A stretch of DNA of 64,000 nucleotides from WFZT01 sp964571845 (GCA_964571845.1 CAZNDM010000074.1:1-64000), one strand, 5' to 3'. Numbered from the stretch's first letter, positions 44,411-54,382 are shown. Program-made: numbers and translations. The notes: generated by a model not told the origin, from the sequence alone.

Positions 44411-44954
44411 TCAAATATAAAACTCTGGATTTATGGCTATACCTATAATTTCAGAGACAACTATAATCTGTAATGCCAGAGCCGTCTCAAATCAGTTCGG
44501 TCATCTTGCAAATAGAAAATGAAAAAACTATTTACATGATTTTACAATGGATATTTAAATTACGTTTAAAAAATTTATGAAAACTGCATTTAACTATGAT
44601 GATTATAGCTCAGCTATCCTTTGATTTTTTACCAGGTAAGAAATCCGGTTTATATTTGAAATATATGCATAAACTAACCTCATTAGTAGTTGAGTTTTTT
44701 TCACTGACCTGATTCTTTAAAAAATTGAACTGAGCATCGAGGACAGAACACTTTCTCCAAGAATGGTGGGGTAACATGGAAAATTTGTTACCACTATGGG
44801 AAAAATTTTTAACAAATTGGATATGGTTCATAAAGAGATTTAATTTTAGATTAATGTATGAATCGGGGAAAATTGGGAGTACAACTTATGGCAGAAAAAT
44901 TGCCATAATATAAAAGAGCGGGAGGGAAGGATGGAATTTTGATGCAGGAGGGGG

Positions 44955-44987
44955 ATATGGGAGGCGGCCTTCGGCCGCCTCCCATAT
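44955..44987. terminator. GC-rich perfect hairpin 3 (15-bp stem, TTC loop)
   Basis: Arms ATATGGGAGGCGGCC (44955-44969) and exact complement (44973-44987). Unlike its relatives it is not next to a stop codon: the nearest upstream gene ends 1.2 kb away and the next starts at 45214. It may end a non-coding transcript. Confidence 0.6.
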
Positions 44988-45156
44988 TTCATTTAATCCT
45001 TAAACATACCTCTAAACTTTCCTATCATTCATTTAGAAACTTGTTACAACTATTATACCTTCAAACCACAAGCATCTTTACAAATTTCAGTACTCCATTT
45101 TAAATACTAAAAATGTTGCGCTTGAATACTTTTACTTGAACAAAAAATAAATTCCC

Positions 45157-45186
45157 TTGAGAATTTGGGAGGTGGTTGAGTATAAT
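45157..45186 (+). promoter_or_regulatory. Promoter of the YvlD-patatin pair
   Basis: -35 TTGAGA (45157-45162), 18-bp spacer, consensus -10 TATAAT (45181-45186). The leader of about 20 nt carries AAAGGAGG before ATG 45214. Confidence 0.7.
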
Positions 45187-45213
45187 TCACCTAAATCTAA
45201 AGGAGGTTATGAC

Positions 45214-45588
45214 ATGAGAGGTTTTGTTATAAGATGGTTGGTCTCTGCGATAGCCCTTGCAATAACGGCGTGGATCATTAAAGGTATTGAAATTCACGGC
45301 ATTTTCTCGTTGTTAATCGCTACTCTCGTGCTCGGCATTTTGAATGCTATTATAAGACCAATCCTGATAGTTCTTACACTACCCATAAATATTCTCTCAC
45401 TCGGCATTTTCACATTTGTGATAAACGCCATCATGCTAAAGATAACGGCCAGTGTTGTCAAAGGCTTTGAAATACATGGTTTCTGGGCTGCTTTTGTCGG
45501 TGCAATCTTTATGTCTATTATCAGTACGCTCCTCACTTACTTTGTCTCGGATAGAGGAAAATTCGAAATCATCGTGGTGAGAAAATGA
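45214..45588 (+). CDS. YvlD-like phage holin family 4 superfamily membrane protein
   Basis: 124 residues, four hydrophobic helices with the duplicated pattern ...GIEIHG... and ...GFEIHG..., and the family motif NAIIRPILIVLTLPINIL. The family (DUF360/YvlD) is linked to envelope stress but has no proven activity; it is not evidence of a phage here. Start set by AAAGGAGG and a good promoter. Overlaps the patatin start by 4 nt. Confidence 0.85.
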   Translation: MRGFVIRWLVSAIALAITAWIIKGIEIHGIFSLLIATLVLGILNAIIRPILIVLTLPINILSLGIFTFVINAIMLKITASVVKGFEIHGFWAAFVGAIFMSIISTLLTYFVSDRGKFEIIVVRK

Positions 45589-46532
45589 AAACTGCACTCG
45601 TCCTGGGAGGTGGCTCTGTCAGGGGTTTTGCCCATCTCGGGGTTTTGGAGGCACTTGAAAAACACAACGTCAAATTTGATTTTATTGTGGGAACAAGTGC
45701 AGGGGGGATAGTGGGAACACTTTTTGCATATCAGAAAGACATTTACAAATGCTTCAAAATTTTGGACGATGCGGCTCATTCAGAAGTCGTTAGAGAAATG
45801 CGACTCCAGAGCTACAAATTAAATTCACCTCAAAATGGTGTTGAAGAAGGCAGATTGCATAAATTGTTGAATACCATAAGGGGAACAATGCTTCTGAGAA
45901 GATCTCTTACCCACAGATCAATGGTAAGTGAAGAACAAATACTCAAGTTTTATAGGTTGATATATCCTGAAAATCTCAGCTTCAACGATCTTAAAATTCC
46001 TGTTTATGTGGTTGCACTGGATCTTATCTCCGGTAAAGATGTTGTTATTGGTAAGGGGGCTGTGATACCAGCAGTCAGGGCAACGAGTGCAATTCCTGGA
46101 CTGCTCCCGCCGGTTATGATGAACGGAATGATGCTCGTTGATGGGGGGACAACCCAGAAAGTGCCCGTTGAAAGTGCTTTTCTCCTGGGAGCTGACAGAG
46201 TCATTGCCGTGGATGTCGGAAGAGATCCAGATTCGACCGATCCTTTAAATACAGGTCTTGAAATAATGTGGAGAACTGAGGACTGGTCCAACTATCGATT
46301 GCATCTCAAACAGCTCTCAATGGCAGACGTGCTTATAAAACCTGCTATTTCTCATATCAACTGGTACGATACAGAAGCCGCTGATTTCCTCTTCAAAGAG
46401 GGGTATGAAGAAACCATTAAAAAGATGAAAGAGATAAAAAAGCTAACTTCCCCCAGTCTTTTAAATAGAATTTTTGGACGTAAGAGAAAATACTACAAGG
46501 AACCGCTCGGAAAATACATAGTACTGGACTAA
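45585..46532 (+). CDS. Patatin-like phospholipase
   Basis: 315-residue serine lipid acyl hydrolase (RssA/NTE-like). It has an oxyanion loop GGGSVRG at 8-14, nucleophile S38 in GTSAGG, and catalytic aspartate D186 in VDGGTT, so the Ser-Asp dyad is intact. No signal peptide; likely cytoplasmic or membrane-facing. Coupled to the YvlD-like gene. Confidence 0.92.
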   Translation: MKTALVLGGGSVRGFAHLGVLEALEKHNVKFDFIVGTSAGGIVGTLFAYQKDIYKCFKILDDAAHSEVVREMRLQSYKLNSPQNGVEEGRLHKLLNTIRGTMLLRRSLTHRSMVSEEQILKFYRLIYPENLSFNDLKIPVYVVALDLISGKDVVIGKGAVIPAVRATSAIPGLLPPVMMNGMMLVDGGTTQKVPVESAFLLGADRVIAVDVGRDPDSTDPLNTGLEIMWRTEDWSNYRLHLKQLSMADVLIKPAISHINWYDTEAADFLFKEGYEETIKKMKEIKKLTSPSLLNRIFGRKRKYYKEPLGKYIVLD

Positions 46533-46714
46533 AAAATCGTCACCCTGAAACCTGTCCTGTCAGGACCCCTGACATTACCCATGAAAATTTTAAATTTAAA
46601 AATGACTTCGAAACAGTTATAAATTGAGAGTGAGGATGTTACACGAATCTATGTCTTCAGAATGTAAAATTATACAGAATTTATAAATAAAACAGAGAGA
46701 TGTTGCTCTCAGAG

Positions 46715-46890
46715 TGAAGTAATATCCGTTATTTCTCTCATCTACTTGGCGTGAGACTGCATCCACAATGTCCCCTTCCACACTGCGGGAATGAATAAAG
46801 AGAAAGTGAGAGTTTACCCCTTACCTTATTCTCCTTTCATTTATCCTCCTCTGCGATGCGAAGCATTGTGGTGGAGGAGGTTATTCTGTT
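46715..46890 (-). repeat. Dispersed hairpin-rich non-coding element, copy D
   Basis: Minus strand. Positions 46882-46838 align without gaps to A 6276-6320 with 33 of 45 identities. Both fold into the same long hairpin, and two stem pairs changed together (T-A in A, C-G in D). The rest aligns loosely with the A middle and tail. It fills much of the 568-base gap between the patatin and CarboxypepD-repeat genes. Confidence 0.55.
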
Positions 46891-46896
46891 CATTTC

Positions 46897-46944
46897 ATTC
46901 AAGTGTGGGAATATACAGGAATTCAAGTGTGGGAATATACAGGA
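46897..46944. repeat. Two tandem 24-bp units
   Basis: The 24-base unit beginning ATTCAAGTGTGGGAATAT is repeated twice without mismatch, followed by a partial ATT. Probably slippage; too few and too short for CRISPR. It directly abuts the element copy D. Confidence 0.85.
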
Positions 46945-47037
46945 ATTGAATATTCATACATTATTCTGAAAAAAAGTAGGGACTGGAAATATCTGAATCT
47001 ACACAATCGGCGGTTTTTTTAATAAATTAGTGGGAAT

Positions 47038-47079
47038 GATGTGTGGGGCGGCCGCCTCAAGGCGGCCGCCCCACACATC
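47038..47079. terminator. GC-rich perfect hairpin 4 (19-bp stem, TCAA loop)
   Basis: The longest of the six: arms 47038-47056 and 47061-47079, fully complementary, core GGGGCGGCCGCC. It lies 22 nt beyond the stop of the minus-strand CarboxypepD-repeat gene. Confidence 0.7.
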
Positions 47080-47100
47080 CCAATCTCGACAATCTTCCTC

Positions 47101-48909
47101 CTATCTCAAAATGATAAATCTACCACGTGAGCTCATCTTACCCGCTTTTATAATTACAAAATAAACTCCCGTTTTCAGTCCAGAAATTTCAATTGAATGA
47201 ATCCCTGGTCTCATATAACCCAGATCAACCAGTTTAATTACCCTACCCGACACATCATAAACCCTCTCAACTACATTTGAACTCATAGGTAGAGTAAACT
47301 CCACTCTTACACGGTTTGGCCTGATATTCTTGATAACCATCGGGAACATCATGACTTTACTCTTAGAATTCTCCTCAACAGATGTAAGCTGGAAATCTTT
47401 CTCAACGTAATCGTCCTCAATCCTTACTGTATCCATTCCGACCTGCTGACCGTCATAAGTGTAAAGTGAAACAGCATACTCCCCAGGGGGCATATTCTCA
47501 ATGATGTAGCTTCCACTCTCATCCACTGGAGCAGTGTATTCCTCAAAGGTATCAATATTTCTGGCTATAACAAGTCCAGAGATAGACTTACCAGAAGAGA
47601 TCAATCCCATGAGTCCTCCCGAGCCGTAATTTTCTCTTGGTGAAAGAGTAAAATCAATGGAAGATGCTGGAGGGACAACAGGTGTGGCTTCCCTTATATA
47701 CGGAGTTTCTCTATAAAATTCGTGTACATATCCCCTTGCATAGGCAACAAGGAGAATTGAGTCTCCTGCAGGTAGGTATGGCAACCTGTAATTTCCGAGA
47801 GAATCGGTTCTCACTCCAATCGTATGTGGCGGTCTTCTAAAAAGAGCCCTTACGAATGCACCTGAAATCGGCTCTCCCGTCTCCTGATCAAAAACTGTAC
47901 CCGTTACGGATGCAGTATCATAGGGTAAATTTTGCCAAGGTGTAAGTGTGAAATCTATATTATTAACCGTATCACCAAAAGCGACATCAACTGGAGTCGC
48001 AGAGTCAATAACCGATGCGTTTTGATAAAATTCTCGATAAAAGCCGAATTTCTTTGCCACGACAATATAATCTCCGGGTATCAGCCTCCCCAGGGTATAA
48101 TTACCTGAAGAATCTGTACGTGTATATGATCTCCATCCAACAGGTCTACCATTTATCAATTTAACCGCAAGGACAGCCGCGTTTCTCAGTCCCTCAGCAG
48201 TCTGCTCATTTGTAACAGTACCCCTTATTGCACTAAAAGCGAATCTGGACAGATTGAAGTTTATTCCTTCAAGTGTATCATTTGCAGATACCACAATCGT
48301 ATCAGCGCTGTCAGAAGTGGTAGTATTATCATAGTACTCTCTTACATATCTAGGTTTAAAACAAACTGCTATATACCTGCCAGCTGGAACCCCTCTTATT
48401 GAGTAAGTGCCTGTGGAATCCGAAAAACCCATTAGGTTGAAAAATCTAATATGAGGCAAGGAGTCAACGGGACGTAAAAACACAAAAGCACGGGCAAGAG
48501 GATTGCCGGTCCTTTCATCCGTTACCATTCCTGAGACAACGGCTCCACTGAAATAATGACTCCATGGGTATAGAGTAAAGTTGATGCTATCGAGGGTAGC
48601 GCCTTCTGCAACAGTCACAGTATCAGCTTCGCTCCTCAAAGTATCACCATTGTAGTATAGAGGTCGAAATCCCGGATGGAACGCTCTCACAAAATAATTT
48701 CCCGGAAGCAGATTTCGGACGGTATAATGACCGTTTCTATCCGAATAGCCAACTCTTGAGTGAAAGGGATGTGCAATATTTTCAGCAACAATTATAGTAA
48801 ACCTGAGAGGTTCACCTGTCACACCGTTAGTTACCGTTCCAGAAATTGAAGCCCCCTGAAGAATAGTTACTCCAAGGACTACAATTAATCCAACCCATAA
48901 CCTTTTCAT
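47101..48909 (-). CDS. Secreted protein with carboxypeptidase-regulatory-like repeats and sorting domain
   Basis: 602 residues. Signal peptide (1-20, MKRLWVGLIVVLGVTILQGA), then four clear CarboxypepD_reg/CNA-B-like repeats, each opening G.VT...TG.PL (GTVTNGVTGEPL, GMVTDERTGNPL, GTVTNEQTAEGL, GTVFDQETGEPI) and containing GNY.L or GRYI turns, and a fifth degenerate one. The C-terminal 75 residues are a sorting domain (VYDVSGRVIKLVD, GLKTGVYFVII). No enzyme motif: a structural or adhesive surface protein. AAAGGAGG precedes the ATG. Confidence 0.82.
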   Translation of the reverse strand: MKRLWVGLIVVLGVTILQGASISGTVTNGVTGEPLRFTIIVAENIAHPFHSRVGYSDRNGHYTVRNLLPGNYFVRAFHPGFRPLYYNGDTLRSEADTVTVAEGATLDSINFTLYPWSHYFSGAVVSGMVTDERTGNPLARAFVFLRPVDSLPHIRFFNLMGFSDSTGTYSIRGVPAGRYIAVCFKPRYVREYYDNTTTSDSADTIVVSANDTLEGINFNLSRFAFSAIRGTVTNEQTAEGLRNAAVLAVKLINGRPVGWRSYTRTDSSGNYTLGRLIPGDYIVVAKKFGFYREFYQNASVIDSATPVDVAFGDTVNNIDFTLTPWQNLPYDTASVTGTVFDQETGEPISGAFVRALFRRPPHTIGVRTDSLGNYRLPYLPAGDSILLVAYARGYVHEFYRETPYIREATPVVPPASSIDFTLSPRENYGSGGLMGLISSGKSISGLVIARNIDTFEEYTAPVDESGSYIIENMPPGEYAVSLYTYDGQQVGMDTVRIEDDYVEKDFQLTSVEENSKSKVMMFPMVIKNIRPNRVRVEFTLPMSSNVVERVYDVSGRVIKLVDLGYMRPGIHSIEISGLKTGVYFVIIKAGKMSSRGRFIILR

Positions 48910-48960
48910 TTTAAAACCTCCTTTTTCTTTTTAGACCACTAATTTTGTTTTTTGTTTCCA

Positions 48961-51102
48961 TTATAAGAGAGAGGTGGGATCAATGTTAATGACGAATCTT
49001 TTCCCCGCCCTCCCAACCATACCGGTCTCCTTCAGGAGATGCTGAATGGCGTAAGGTTTACTGGCCTTTAAAAGAACCCTGTATCGATAATACCCCATCA
49101 ATTTTTCAATAGGTGCAGGGGCAGGCCCAATAATTTCAACATCTTCATCCGTGTGTGAAAGAAGTACTTCAACCACTTTCAGGATTTCTTTGGAAGCCTT
49201 TGACCTCGTTCTGGATCTAACTTCTATGTAACCCAATCTCACAAAAGGGGGGTAGCCAAACAACTTTCTATTATTTAGCTCTTTCTCGAAAAATTCCTCA
49301 TACCTCGATGAGGAGCCTGACTTTATCGCTATGTCATCAGGATTGTAAGTCTGGATAATAACCTTTCCACCCTTTCTGGATCTTCCTGCAACCTGATTTA
49401 TAAGTTGAAATGTAAATTCTTCTGCTCTGAAATCCGGGATCCCAAGAGTCGTATCAGCGAGTAAAACACCTACAAATCCAACTCCGGGAAAGTCAAACCC
49501 TTTTGTTACCATCTGGGTTCCAATCATTATCTTCTTCTTTCCAGACAGAAATTCTTTATAGATTTCCCTATGTGCACCCCTCTTTCGTGTGGTATCAAGG
49601 TCCATTCTAACAATAATCTCTTTAGGGAAAAACTTTGATAGTTCCTCTTCCACTTTCTCAGTTCCAAATCCAACCGGTCTTAGTCTATAGGAGCCACATT
49701 TGGGGCAAACCTCTGGCACTCTTTTTCTAAATCCACACAAGTGGCATTCAAGTGTCCTTGTGGATTTATGATAAACAAGGCTTACTGAACAATGAGGACA
49801 TTTCTCGATATATCCGCAATCGGCACATTGAATGTGATGGGAGAAGCCTCTTCTATTTAGAAACAGGATCGCCTGCTTGTTTGAAGTAACTGTACTCCTC
49901 AATTCTTCCAGCATTTTAATGGAAAGGACAGAGTCACTTTTTTCTTCTCTCATATCCACAACTTCAATCTTTGGCATAAAATAGCCACGGATTCTCTTTT
50001 TCAGTCTAATCAGATCGTATTTTCCCACTTGCGCATTATAGTAGCTTTCAACGGACGGGGTAGCAGAGCCCAGAATTACTGGTATATCGAGGATTTTCCC
50101 CATCATCACAGCGACATCTCGCGCATTGTAGAAAGGGGCCCGCTCTTCTTTATACGATGTATCATGCTCCTCGTCCACAACAATCAGTCCAGGGTTTTTA
50201 AGAGGTATAAACAGACTCGATCTTGGACCAACAACAATCTTAATATCGCCGTAGTAGGCTCTGTTCCATAACCATCTTCTCTCTCCTGGTGTCAAATTAC
50301 TGTGATAAATACCGACTTTCGGGCCAAAAACCCTTTGAAAATATGCAGAAATCTGATGTGAGAGGGCAATTTCTGGTACAAGAATGTAAACACCCTTACC
50401 GGACTTAACTGCGTGGGACGTGAGCCACAAGTAGAGAGCTGTTTTCCCACTTCCTGTTACACCATGTATAAGGAACGTCCGATATTTCCCTTTTTCTATG
50501 AATGGTGAAATTTTTTTTAAAGCATTGTACTGCTCCTCCGTAGGCTCGGATGGTATGGAAATTCCCTCAATTTCATCACTGAACATGGCTTTCTCACCAA
50601 TCGATTTCTTCACCTCTTTTACCTGAATTAATTCCCGCTCCATTAGATCTCCGATAACTTTTCTGAAATTTTCCCCAAATCTTTTCCGTAAAGTTGACAG
50701 CGCAGTCCATTTTTTTCCTTTTGATAACAGAAATCTAATAATTTCATTATCAGGCAGATTATCGACATCGGATTTTAGTCTGATCTTAAGGGATTCTCGT
50801 CTTATTTCACCCGGCGGTAAAAATAGTCTGACAATGGAATCCCAGCCTCCAAGATAATAGTCATGCATCCATTTCATGAGTTTAATATGAAAATGGGAAA
50901 TTTTGTAAGGAAACACCTCGAGAATGGGCTTGACATCATAATCTCCGGCGTAATTGGATTTTAGATTAATAACTACCCCCTTAACTTTTCTGCCGACAAC
51001 CTCTACAAGAACTACATCCCCAATATTGACTTCAAATGTTCCAGTGTGGTAAGTAAGGAGGTTGTGTAAATTCAAAGATACAGCAACTTCGGCAAAGGGC
51101 AT
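48961..51102 (-). CDS. priA: Primosomal protein N' (replication restart helicase PriA)
   Basis: 3'-5' DNA helicase that reloads the replisome at stalled forks. 713 residues: N-terminal DNA-binding part, Walker A GVTGSGKT, Walker B DEEH, and the zinc region with eight cysteines (CADCGYIEKCPHC and CHLCGFRKRVPEVCPKC), then helicase C-terminal motifs (GTQMVTKGFDFP, QVAGRSRKGG). I take ATG 51102, one base after the tamB stop; an earlier in-frame ATG at 51165 lies within tamB and would add a basic tail not seen in the family. Confidence 0.93.
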   Translation of the reverse strand: MPFAEVAVSLNLHNLLTYHTGTFEVNIGDVVLVEVVGRKVKGVVINLKSNYAGDYDVKPILEVFPYKISHFHIKLMKWMHDYYLGGWDSIVRLFLPPGEIRRESLKIRLKSDVDNLPDNEIIRFLLSKGKKWTALSTLRKRFGENFRKVIGDLMERELIQVKEVKKSIGEKAMFSDEIEGISIPSEPTEEQYNALKKISPFIEKGKYRTFLIHGVTGSGKTALYLWLTSHAVKSGKGVYILVPEIALSHQISAYFQRVFGPKVGIYHSNLTPGERRWLWNRAYYGDIKIVVGPRSSLFIPLKNPGLIVVDEEHDTSYKEERAPFYNARDVAVMMGKILDIPVILGSATPSVESYYNAQVGKYDLIRLKKRIRGYFMPKIEVVDMREEKSDSVLSIKMLEELRSTVTSNKQAILFLNRRGFSHHIQCADCGYIEKCPHCSVSLVYHKSTRTLECHLCGFRKRVPEVCPKCGSYRLRPVGFGTEKVEEELSKFFPKEIIVRMDLDTTRKRGAHREIYKEFLSGKKKIMIGTQMVTKGFDFPGVGFVGVLLADTTLGIPDFRAEEFTFQLINQVAGRSRKGGKVIIQTYNPDDIAIKSGSSSRYEEFFEKELNNRKLFGYPPFVRLGYIEVRSRTRSKASKEILKVVEVLLSHTDEDVEIIGPAPAPIEKLMGYYRYRVLLKASKPYAIQHLLKETGMVGRAGKRFVINIDPTSLL

Positions 51103-51103
51103 A

Positions 51104-54100
51104 TTAGAATCTGTACCTTGCTTCAATACCAATTGAGATTTCCCCCTCTTTATCCCTTTCTCCATAGATGGCCATATTCCTCTTAATGAAGTATTTTACC
51201 TGATAGACGTCTTTTTCCAGCACTTCAAAAGAATGAGCATACTTGAAATAAACACGTGGTGACAGGTAGAGACCAACGGTGACACGTGGGTTTTCACCGG
51301 CGAGACCTGTTCTAAGCTCAAGCTCGTTTATTCTCAGCCTTTTCTGTAACTCTTTAGAGATCAGTCCTTCTGCAAGATTGAGCGCCCTCGTTTTCATCAA
51401 ACTGATATCTCTTATTGTCAATGGCACTTCTGAGAGCAATTTCCCGAAACTCAAGAGTGAGATTATATCTTCTTCCGGAAGCGGAGGATTGGAAGTTAGC
51501 TGGATCTCCGGTGTCTTCAAGCTTCCTGTAACGTGCAGATCAATGAATATAGTGTCATCAACCACAGTTTCACCCTGAAGATTGAGAGTTGGATTTATCT
51601 CAGGCTCATTGTTAAAAATTATACTTCCTTCCTGAACGATGAAAATCCTGTCGAGATAAAGGAAAGTCCCCTTGATCACATCCAGTTTTCCGGATATAAG
51701 TACCGTCACAGGGTCCTGCTTCACAATTGTCAGGTCCGTGGAAAATTCCATATCCGCAAGCTCATTGACCAGGAAAATTCTCCTATCTGCCCTGATTCTT
51801 AGATTGAGTCTCAGTGGATTGGGCTTCATCCTGCCACTGCCACCTGATTTACCAAAAGACAGGTATGCATATCCCTCCTCCACGTAAATGTCACCTGAAA
51901 CGAGGACATTATTCGGCAATGTCCCTGAGACTTCAAGAGTGCCGTCAAATACACCTTCAAAGATATCTCCTTTCTTAAAGGGAAATTTGTAAAGGTGGAA
52001 GGTCAGTTTTAAACTTTCGGGCTTAAAACCAGAAAGTTGTATGTGACCAGAACCTTTCATGTAACCATTTTCTGCATCAATCCTGATGTCTGGAATCTCC
52101 ACCCTCTGGTCTTTAAAAATCATCCTCACAAAAATACCTTCATATTCTTTTCCAAAAGTCTCTATGTAAACTCCACCTGTTTTCAGAACCATTTTACCTG
52201 CAAGTTCGGGGGAGGTAATGCTACCGGTTAGGACAAGGTTGCCTTTAAGTGCACCAGATTCCGGGTAAACCTCACCGCCCAATAGGTCCGTTATGATATC
52301 TGCATCTATATGATCTACAGTCAAATCGGCATGGATGTTTTTTTGCTTGATAAAGGTGATTTTGAAAGGATTAATAGAAAATTGTGCAGGCACAACAAAA
52401 TCTGTGTAGATCGCAAATTTCTTCCCCTTAATCACAGTTAATGGACTTATAAAATTCTGATCCTCATAGACAACTTCTGTCCTCACTGTATCAATATCTA
52501 AATTTTTCATTCGAGCGCTGCATACAGTACCCTTAAATCCTGCCTCAGGTGACGATGCAGAACCATGGATTTCAAGTTCACCTGACAATACTCCTTCCTC
52601 AAACGAAACTGACCTTAAGAGTTCATGAAGATAAGAGATATCAATCTGTCTCAATTCTACATGTGCATCAATGCTATCCCGGGAGTACCTGAGATAAGCT
52701 TTTGAAAGTTGACCTTTAAACAGATTTATGGAATCGCCTGACAGTTCGAAACTGTTTCCTACAACATTCAAAAAAATGGGATTTTTAGTTCTTTCATTAA
52801 GGGAATCCAGTTTGTAGGCAAAATCATTATTCTCGATGTAAATACCACTTGAATCCATGTAGAGTTTCCCCCTTACTTTTACCCAGTTTTCTCCAAAGTA
52901 AGTGGAAAGATAATACTTACCCATGTGATACGATGATAGCGAAAGCCCCAGAACTGCAGAATCGGAAACGATTTTCCCCACAGCAAATCTCTCGCTCATC
53001 AACTCCACGTTCAAGTTTCCATCTTTAAAATTGATACTCGCTCTCAGATATGGAGACTCTATCTTCTCATATTCGAGAGATTTGACTTCGGTCGATAGTT
53101 CAACTTCCTTATAATTCCCTCTCAGAAATATCGAACCAGCGATGTTGAAATAGCTTGTGTGAATTGGACGTGGTGCATACGCATAAATATCATAACCATT
53201 ACCAGACATATTCAACCTCGAAGAATCCTTTGAAACGTAACCATTAAAAATGATGTTTAAATTCGGATCAATAAGCTCTCCATTGTGGATATAAAGCTCT
53301 CCCTTTCTGTAATCAGACATAAGATTTAACTGTCTAAAACTATATTTTTTGTAAAAAACATTTCTCAAATAGGCCTCAAATGATCCTATTGGTCCTTTAC
53401 CTCTGAGGGAGACTACTCCGGAAAATCCGATACTGCCATTTCTATAGTTTGAAACATCAAGGTTGAGAGCATAGCTTATGGAATCAGTAACACCATAGGA
53501 AAGATTCCCCACTGATCCTCGGCCTTCAATTGACATTTTCTCCTTGAAAAAGGCAAATTTGTAAAGGTGTAACGTATCAAAATCCTCTGTCGATAAGACA
53601 ACTTTAAGGGAGTCAACATTATATTTTCCAACAATTTTTGACCTTTTCGCATAGATTTCGTAAGTATTTTCCCTGATTTTCCCATCTGCATTTTTTAATA
53701 CGGTATTCCCATACCTAACAAATTTTGCATACCAGAGTAGCAAATTTTTCCCTGGAATTTTTAGCCTCCCTTCTTTGACAACAATCTTATCTGATAGTGC
53801 TGTGATATTGCCAAGCACCGTAGAATCTTTAAAAACTCTAACAGTGGAAGACAAATACCTGTATTCATTATTAAGAAAAGAAATCCTTGTAGCCTTAAAG
53901 GGTATCACAAGTGAATTTGAAACACCCTTGAATTCACCAATTACGTAGGCCATTTTGAAGTCAATGCCACCGGCGACAAACTCAGCCTTATTCCAGACAA
54001 CTTTTGAGATCTCAAATTCCGGGATTTTTCCACTTCCTCCCTTTCCATGTGTATAAGCAGCAACGAGTGTGTCGAGATTAAAATAGAGATTAACTGCTTT

Positions 54101-54370
54101 GATCAATGCAATTTTTCTATAAAGGATGTCCACAAAATCGAAATCAACTTCAAGTGTGTCTGCGTTCATAGATTTTGACCTGAAATTGACAAATCTCACA
54201 TAAGAAAATGGATTAAATTCGTAGGAATCATAGTAAATTTTAGATTTCAAAATGCTCTCAATCAGATGTTTAACTCCATTCCTTGAAACTCTATATCCAA
54301 ACTCCAGTCCAACTCCTGCTAACACAATAACCATAAGGATTATGAATATCTTCGTTAGATTCTTCTTCAT
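51104..54370 (-). CDS. tamB: TamB-like translocation/assembly protein (DUF490)
   Basis: 1088 residues, anchored by one N-terminal helix (about 8-28) and otherwise predicted beta-rich, spanning the periplasm. The C-terminal TamB domain is clear: GKLDVIKGTFLYLDR, IIFNNEPEINPTLNL and LLSFGKLLSEVP. AsmA/TamB-like proteins support outer-membrane protein insertion or lipid transfer between membranes, so this confirms a two-membrane envelope. No tamA is adjacent. Nearly no leader behind its promoter. Confidence 0.88.
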   Translation of the reverse strand: MKKNLTKIFIILMVIVLAGVGLEFGYRVSRNGVKHLIESILKSKIYYDSYEFNPFSYVRFVNFRSKSMNADTLEVDFDFVDILYRKIALIKAVNLYFNLDTLVAAYTHGKGGSGKIPEFEISKVVWNKAEFVAGGIDFKMAYVIGEFKGVSNSLVIPFKATRISFLNNEYRYLSSTVRVFKDSTVLGNITALSDKIVVKEGRLKIPGKNLLLWYAKFVRYGNTVLKNADGKIRENTYEIYAKRSKIVGKYNVDSLKVVLSTEDFDTLHLYKFAFFKEKMSIEGRGSVGNLSYGVTDSISYALNLDVSNYRNGSIGFSGVVSLRGKGPIGSFEAYLRNVFYKKYSFRQLNLMSDYRKGELYIHNGELIDPNLNIIFNGYVSKDSSRLNMSGNGYDIYAYAPRPIHTSYFNIAGSIFLRGNYKEVELSTEVKSLEYEKIESPYLRASINFKDGNLNVELMSERFAVGKIVSDSAVLGLSLSSYHMGKYYLSTYFGENWVKVRGKLYMDSSGIYIENNDFAYKLDSLNERTKNPIFLNVVGNSFELSGDSINLFKGQLSKAYLRYSRDSIDAHVELRQIDISYLHELLRSVSFEEGVLSGELEIHGSASSPEAGFKGTVCSARMKNLDIDTVRTEVVYEDQNFISPLTVIKGKKFAIYTDFVVPAQFSINPFKITFIKQKNIHADLTVDHIDADIITDLLGGEVYPESGALKGNLVLTGSITSPELAGKMVLKTGGVYIETFGKEYEGIFVRMIFKDQRVEIPDIRIDAENGYMKGSGHIQLSGFKPESLKLTFHLYKFPFKKGDIFEGVFDGTLEVSGTLPNNVLVSGDIYVEEGYAYLSFGKSGGSGRMKPNPLRLNLRIRADRRIFLVNELADMEFSTDLTIVKQDPVTVLISGKLDVIKGTFLYLDRIFIVQEGSIIFNNEPEINPTLNLQGETVVDDTIFIDLHVTGSLKTPEIQLTSNPPLPEEDIISLLSFGKLLSEVPLTIRDISLMKTRALNLAEGLISKELQKRLRINELELRTGLAGENPRVTVGLYLSPRVYFKYAHSFEVLEKDVYQVKYFIKRNMAIYGERDKEGEISIGIEARYRF

Positions 54371-54382
54371 GGTTGTTGGAAA

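Larger units (their letters stand above)
43709..45156. other. 1.45-kb non-coding island
   Basis: No convincing gene. It holds copy B of the dispersed element (44068-44410), short inverted repeats near 44770-44816 (GGTAAC/GTTACC; AATTTGTT/AACAAATT), and GC-rich hairpin 3 at 44955-44987. Open frames of 68-73 codons on both strands have no ribosome site. It could be a decayed gene region or encode a structured RNA ending at hairpin 3. Confidence 0.6.

Noticed and set aside
44267..44473. 68-codon plus-strand frame
   Set aside because: Lies across repeat copy B and has no start signals.
44610..44831. 73-codon minus-strand frame in the 44-kb island
   Set aside because: No ribosome site or promoter and no recognisable domain; could be a remnant but cannot be supported.
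45214..45588. Phage holin as sign of a prophage
   Set aside because: The YvlD-type family is chromosomal in many bacteria and no other phage gene is nearby.
46897..46944. Possible CRISPR remnant
   Set aside because: Two adjacent identical units without spacers; not an array, and no cas genes are present.
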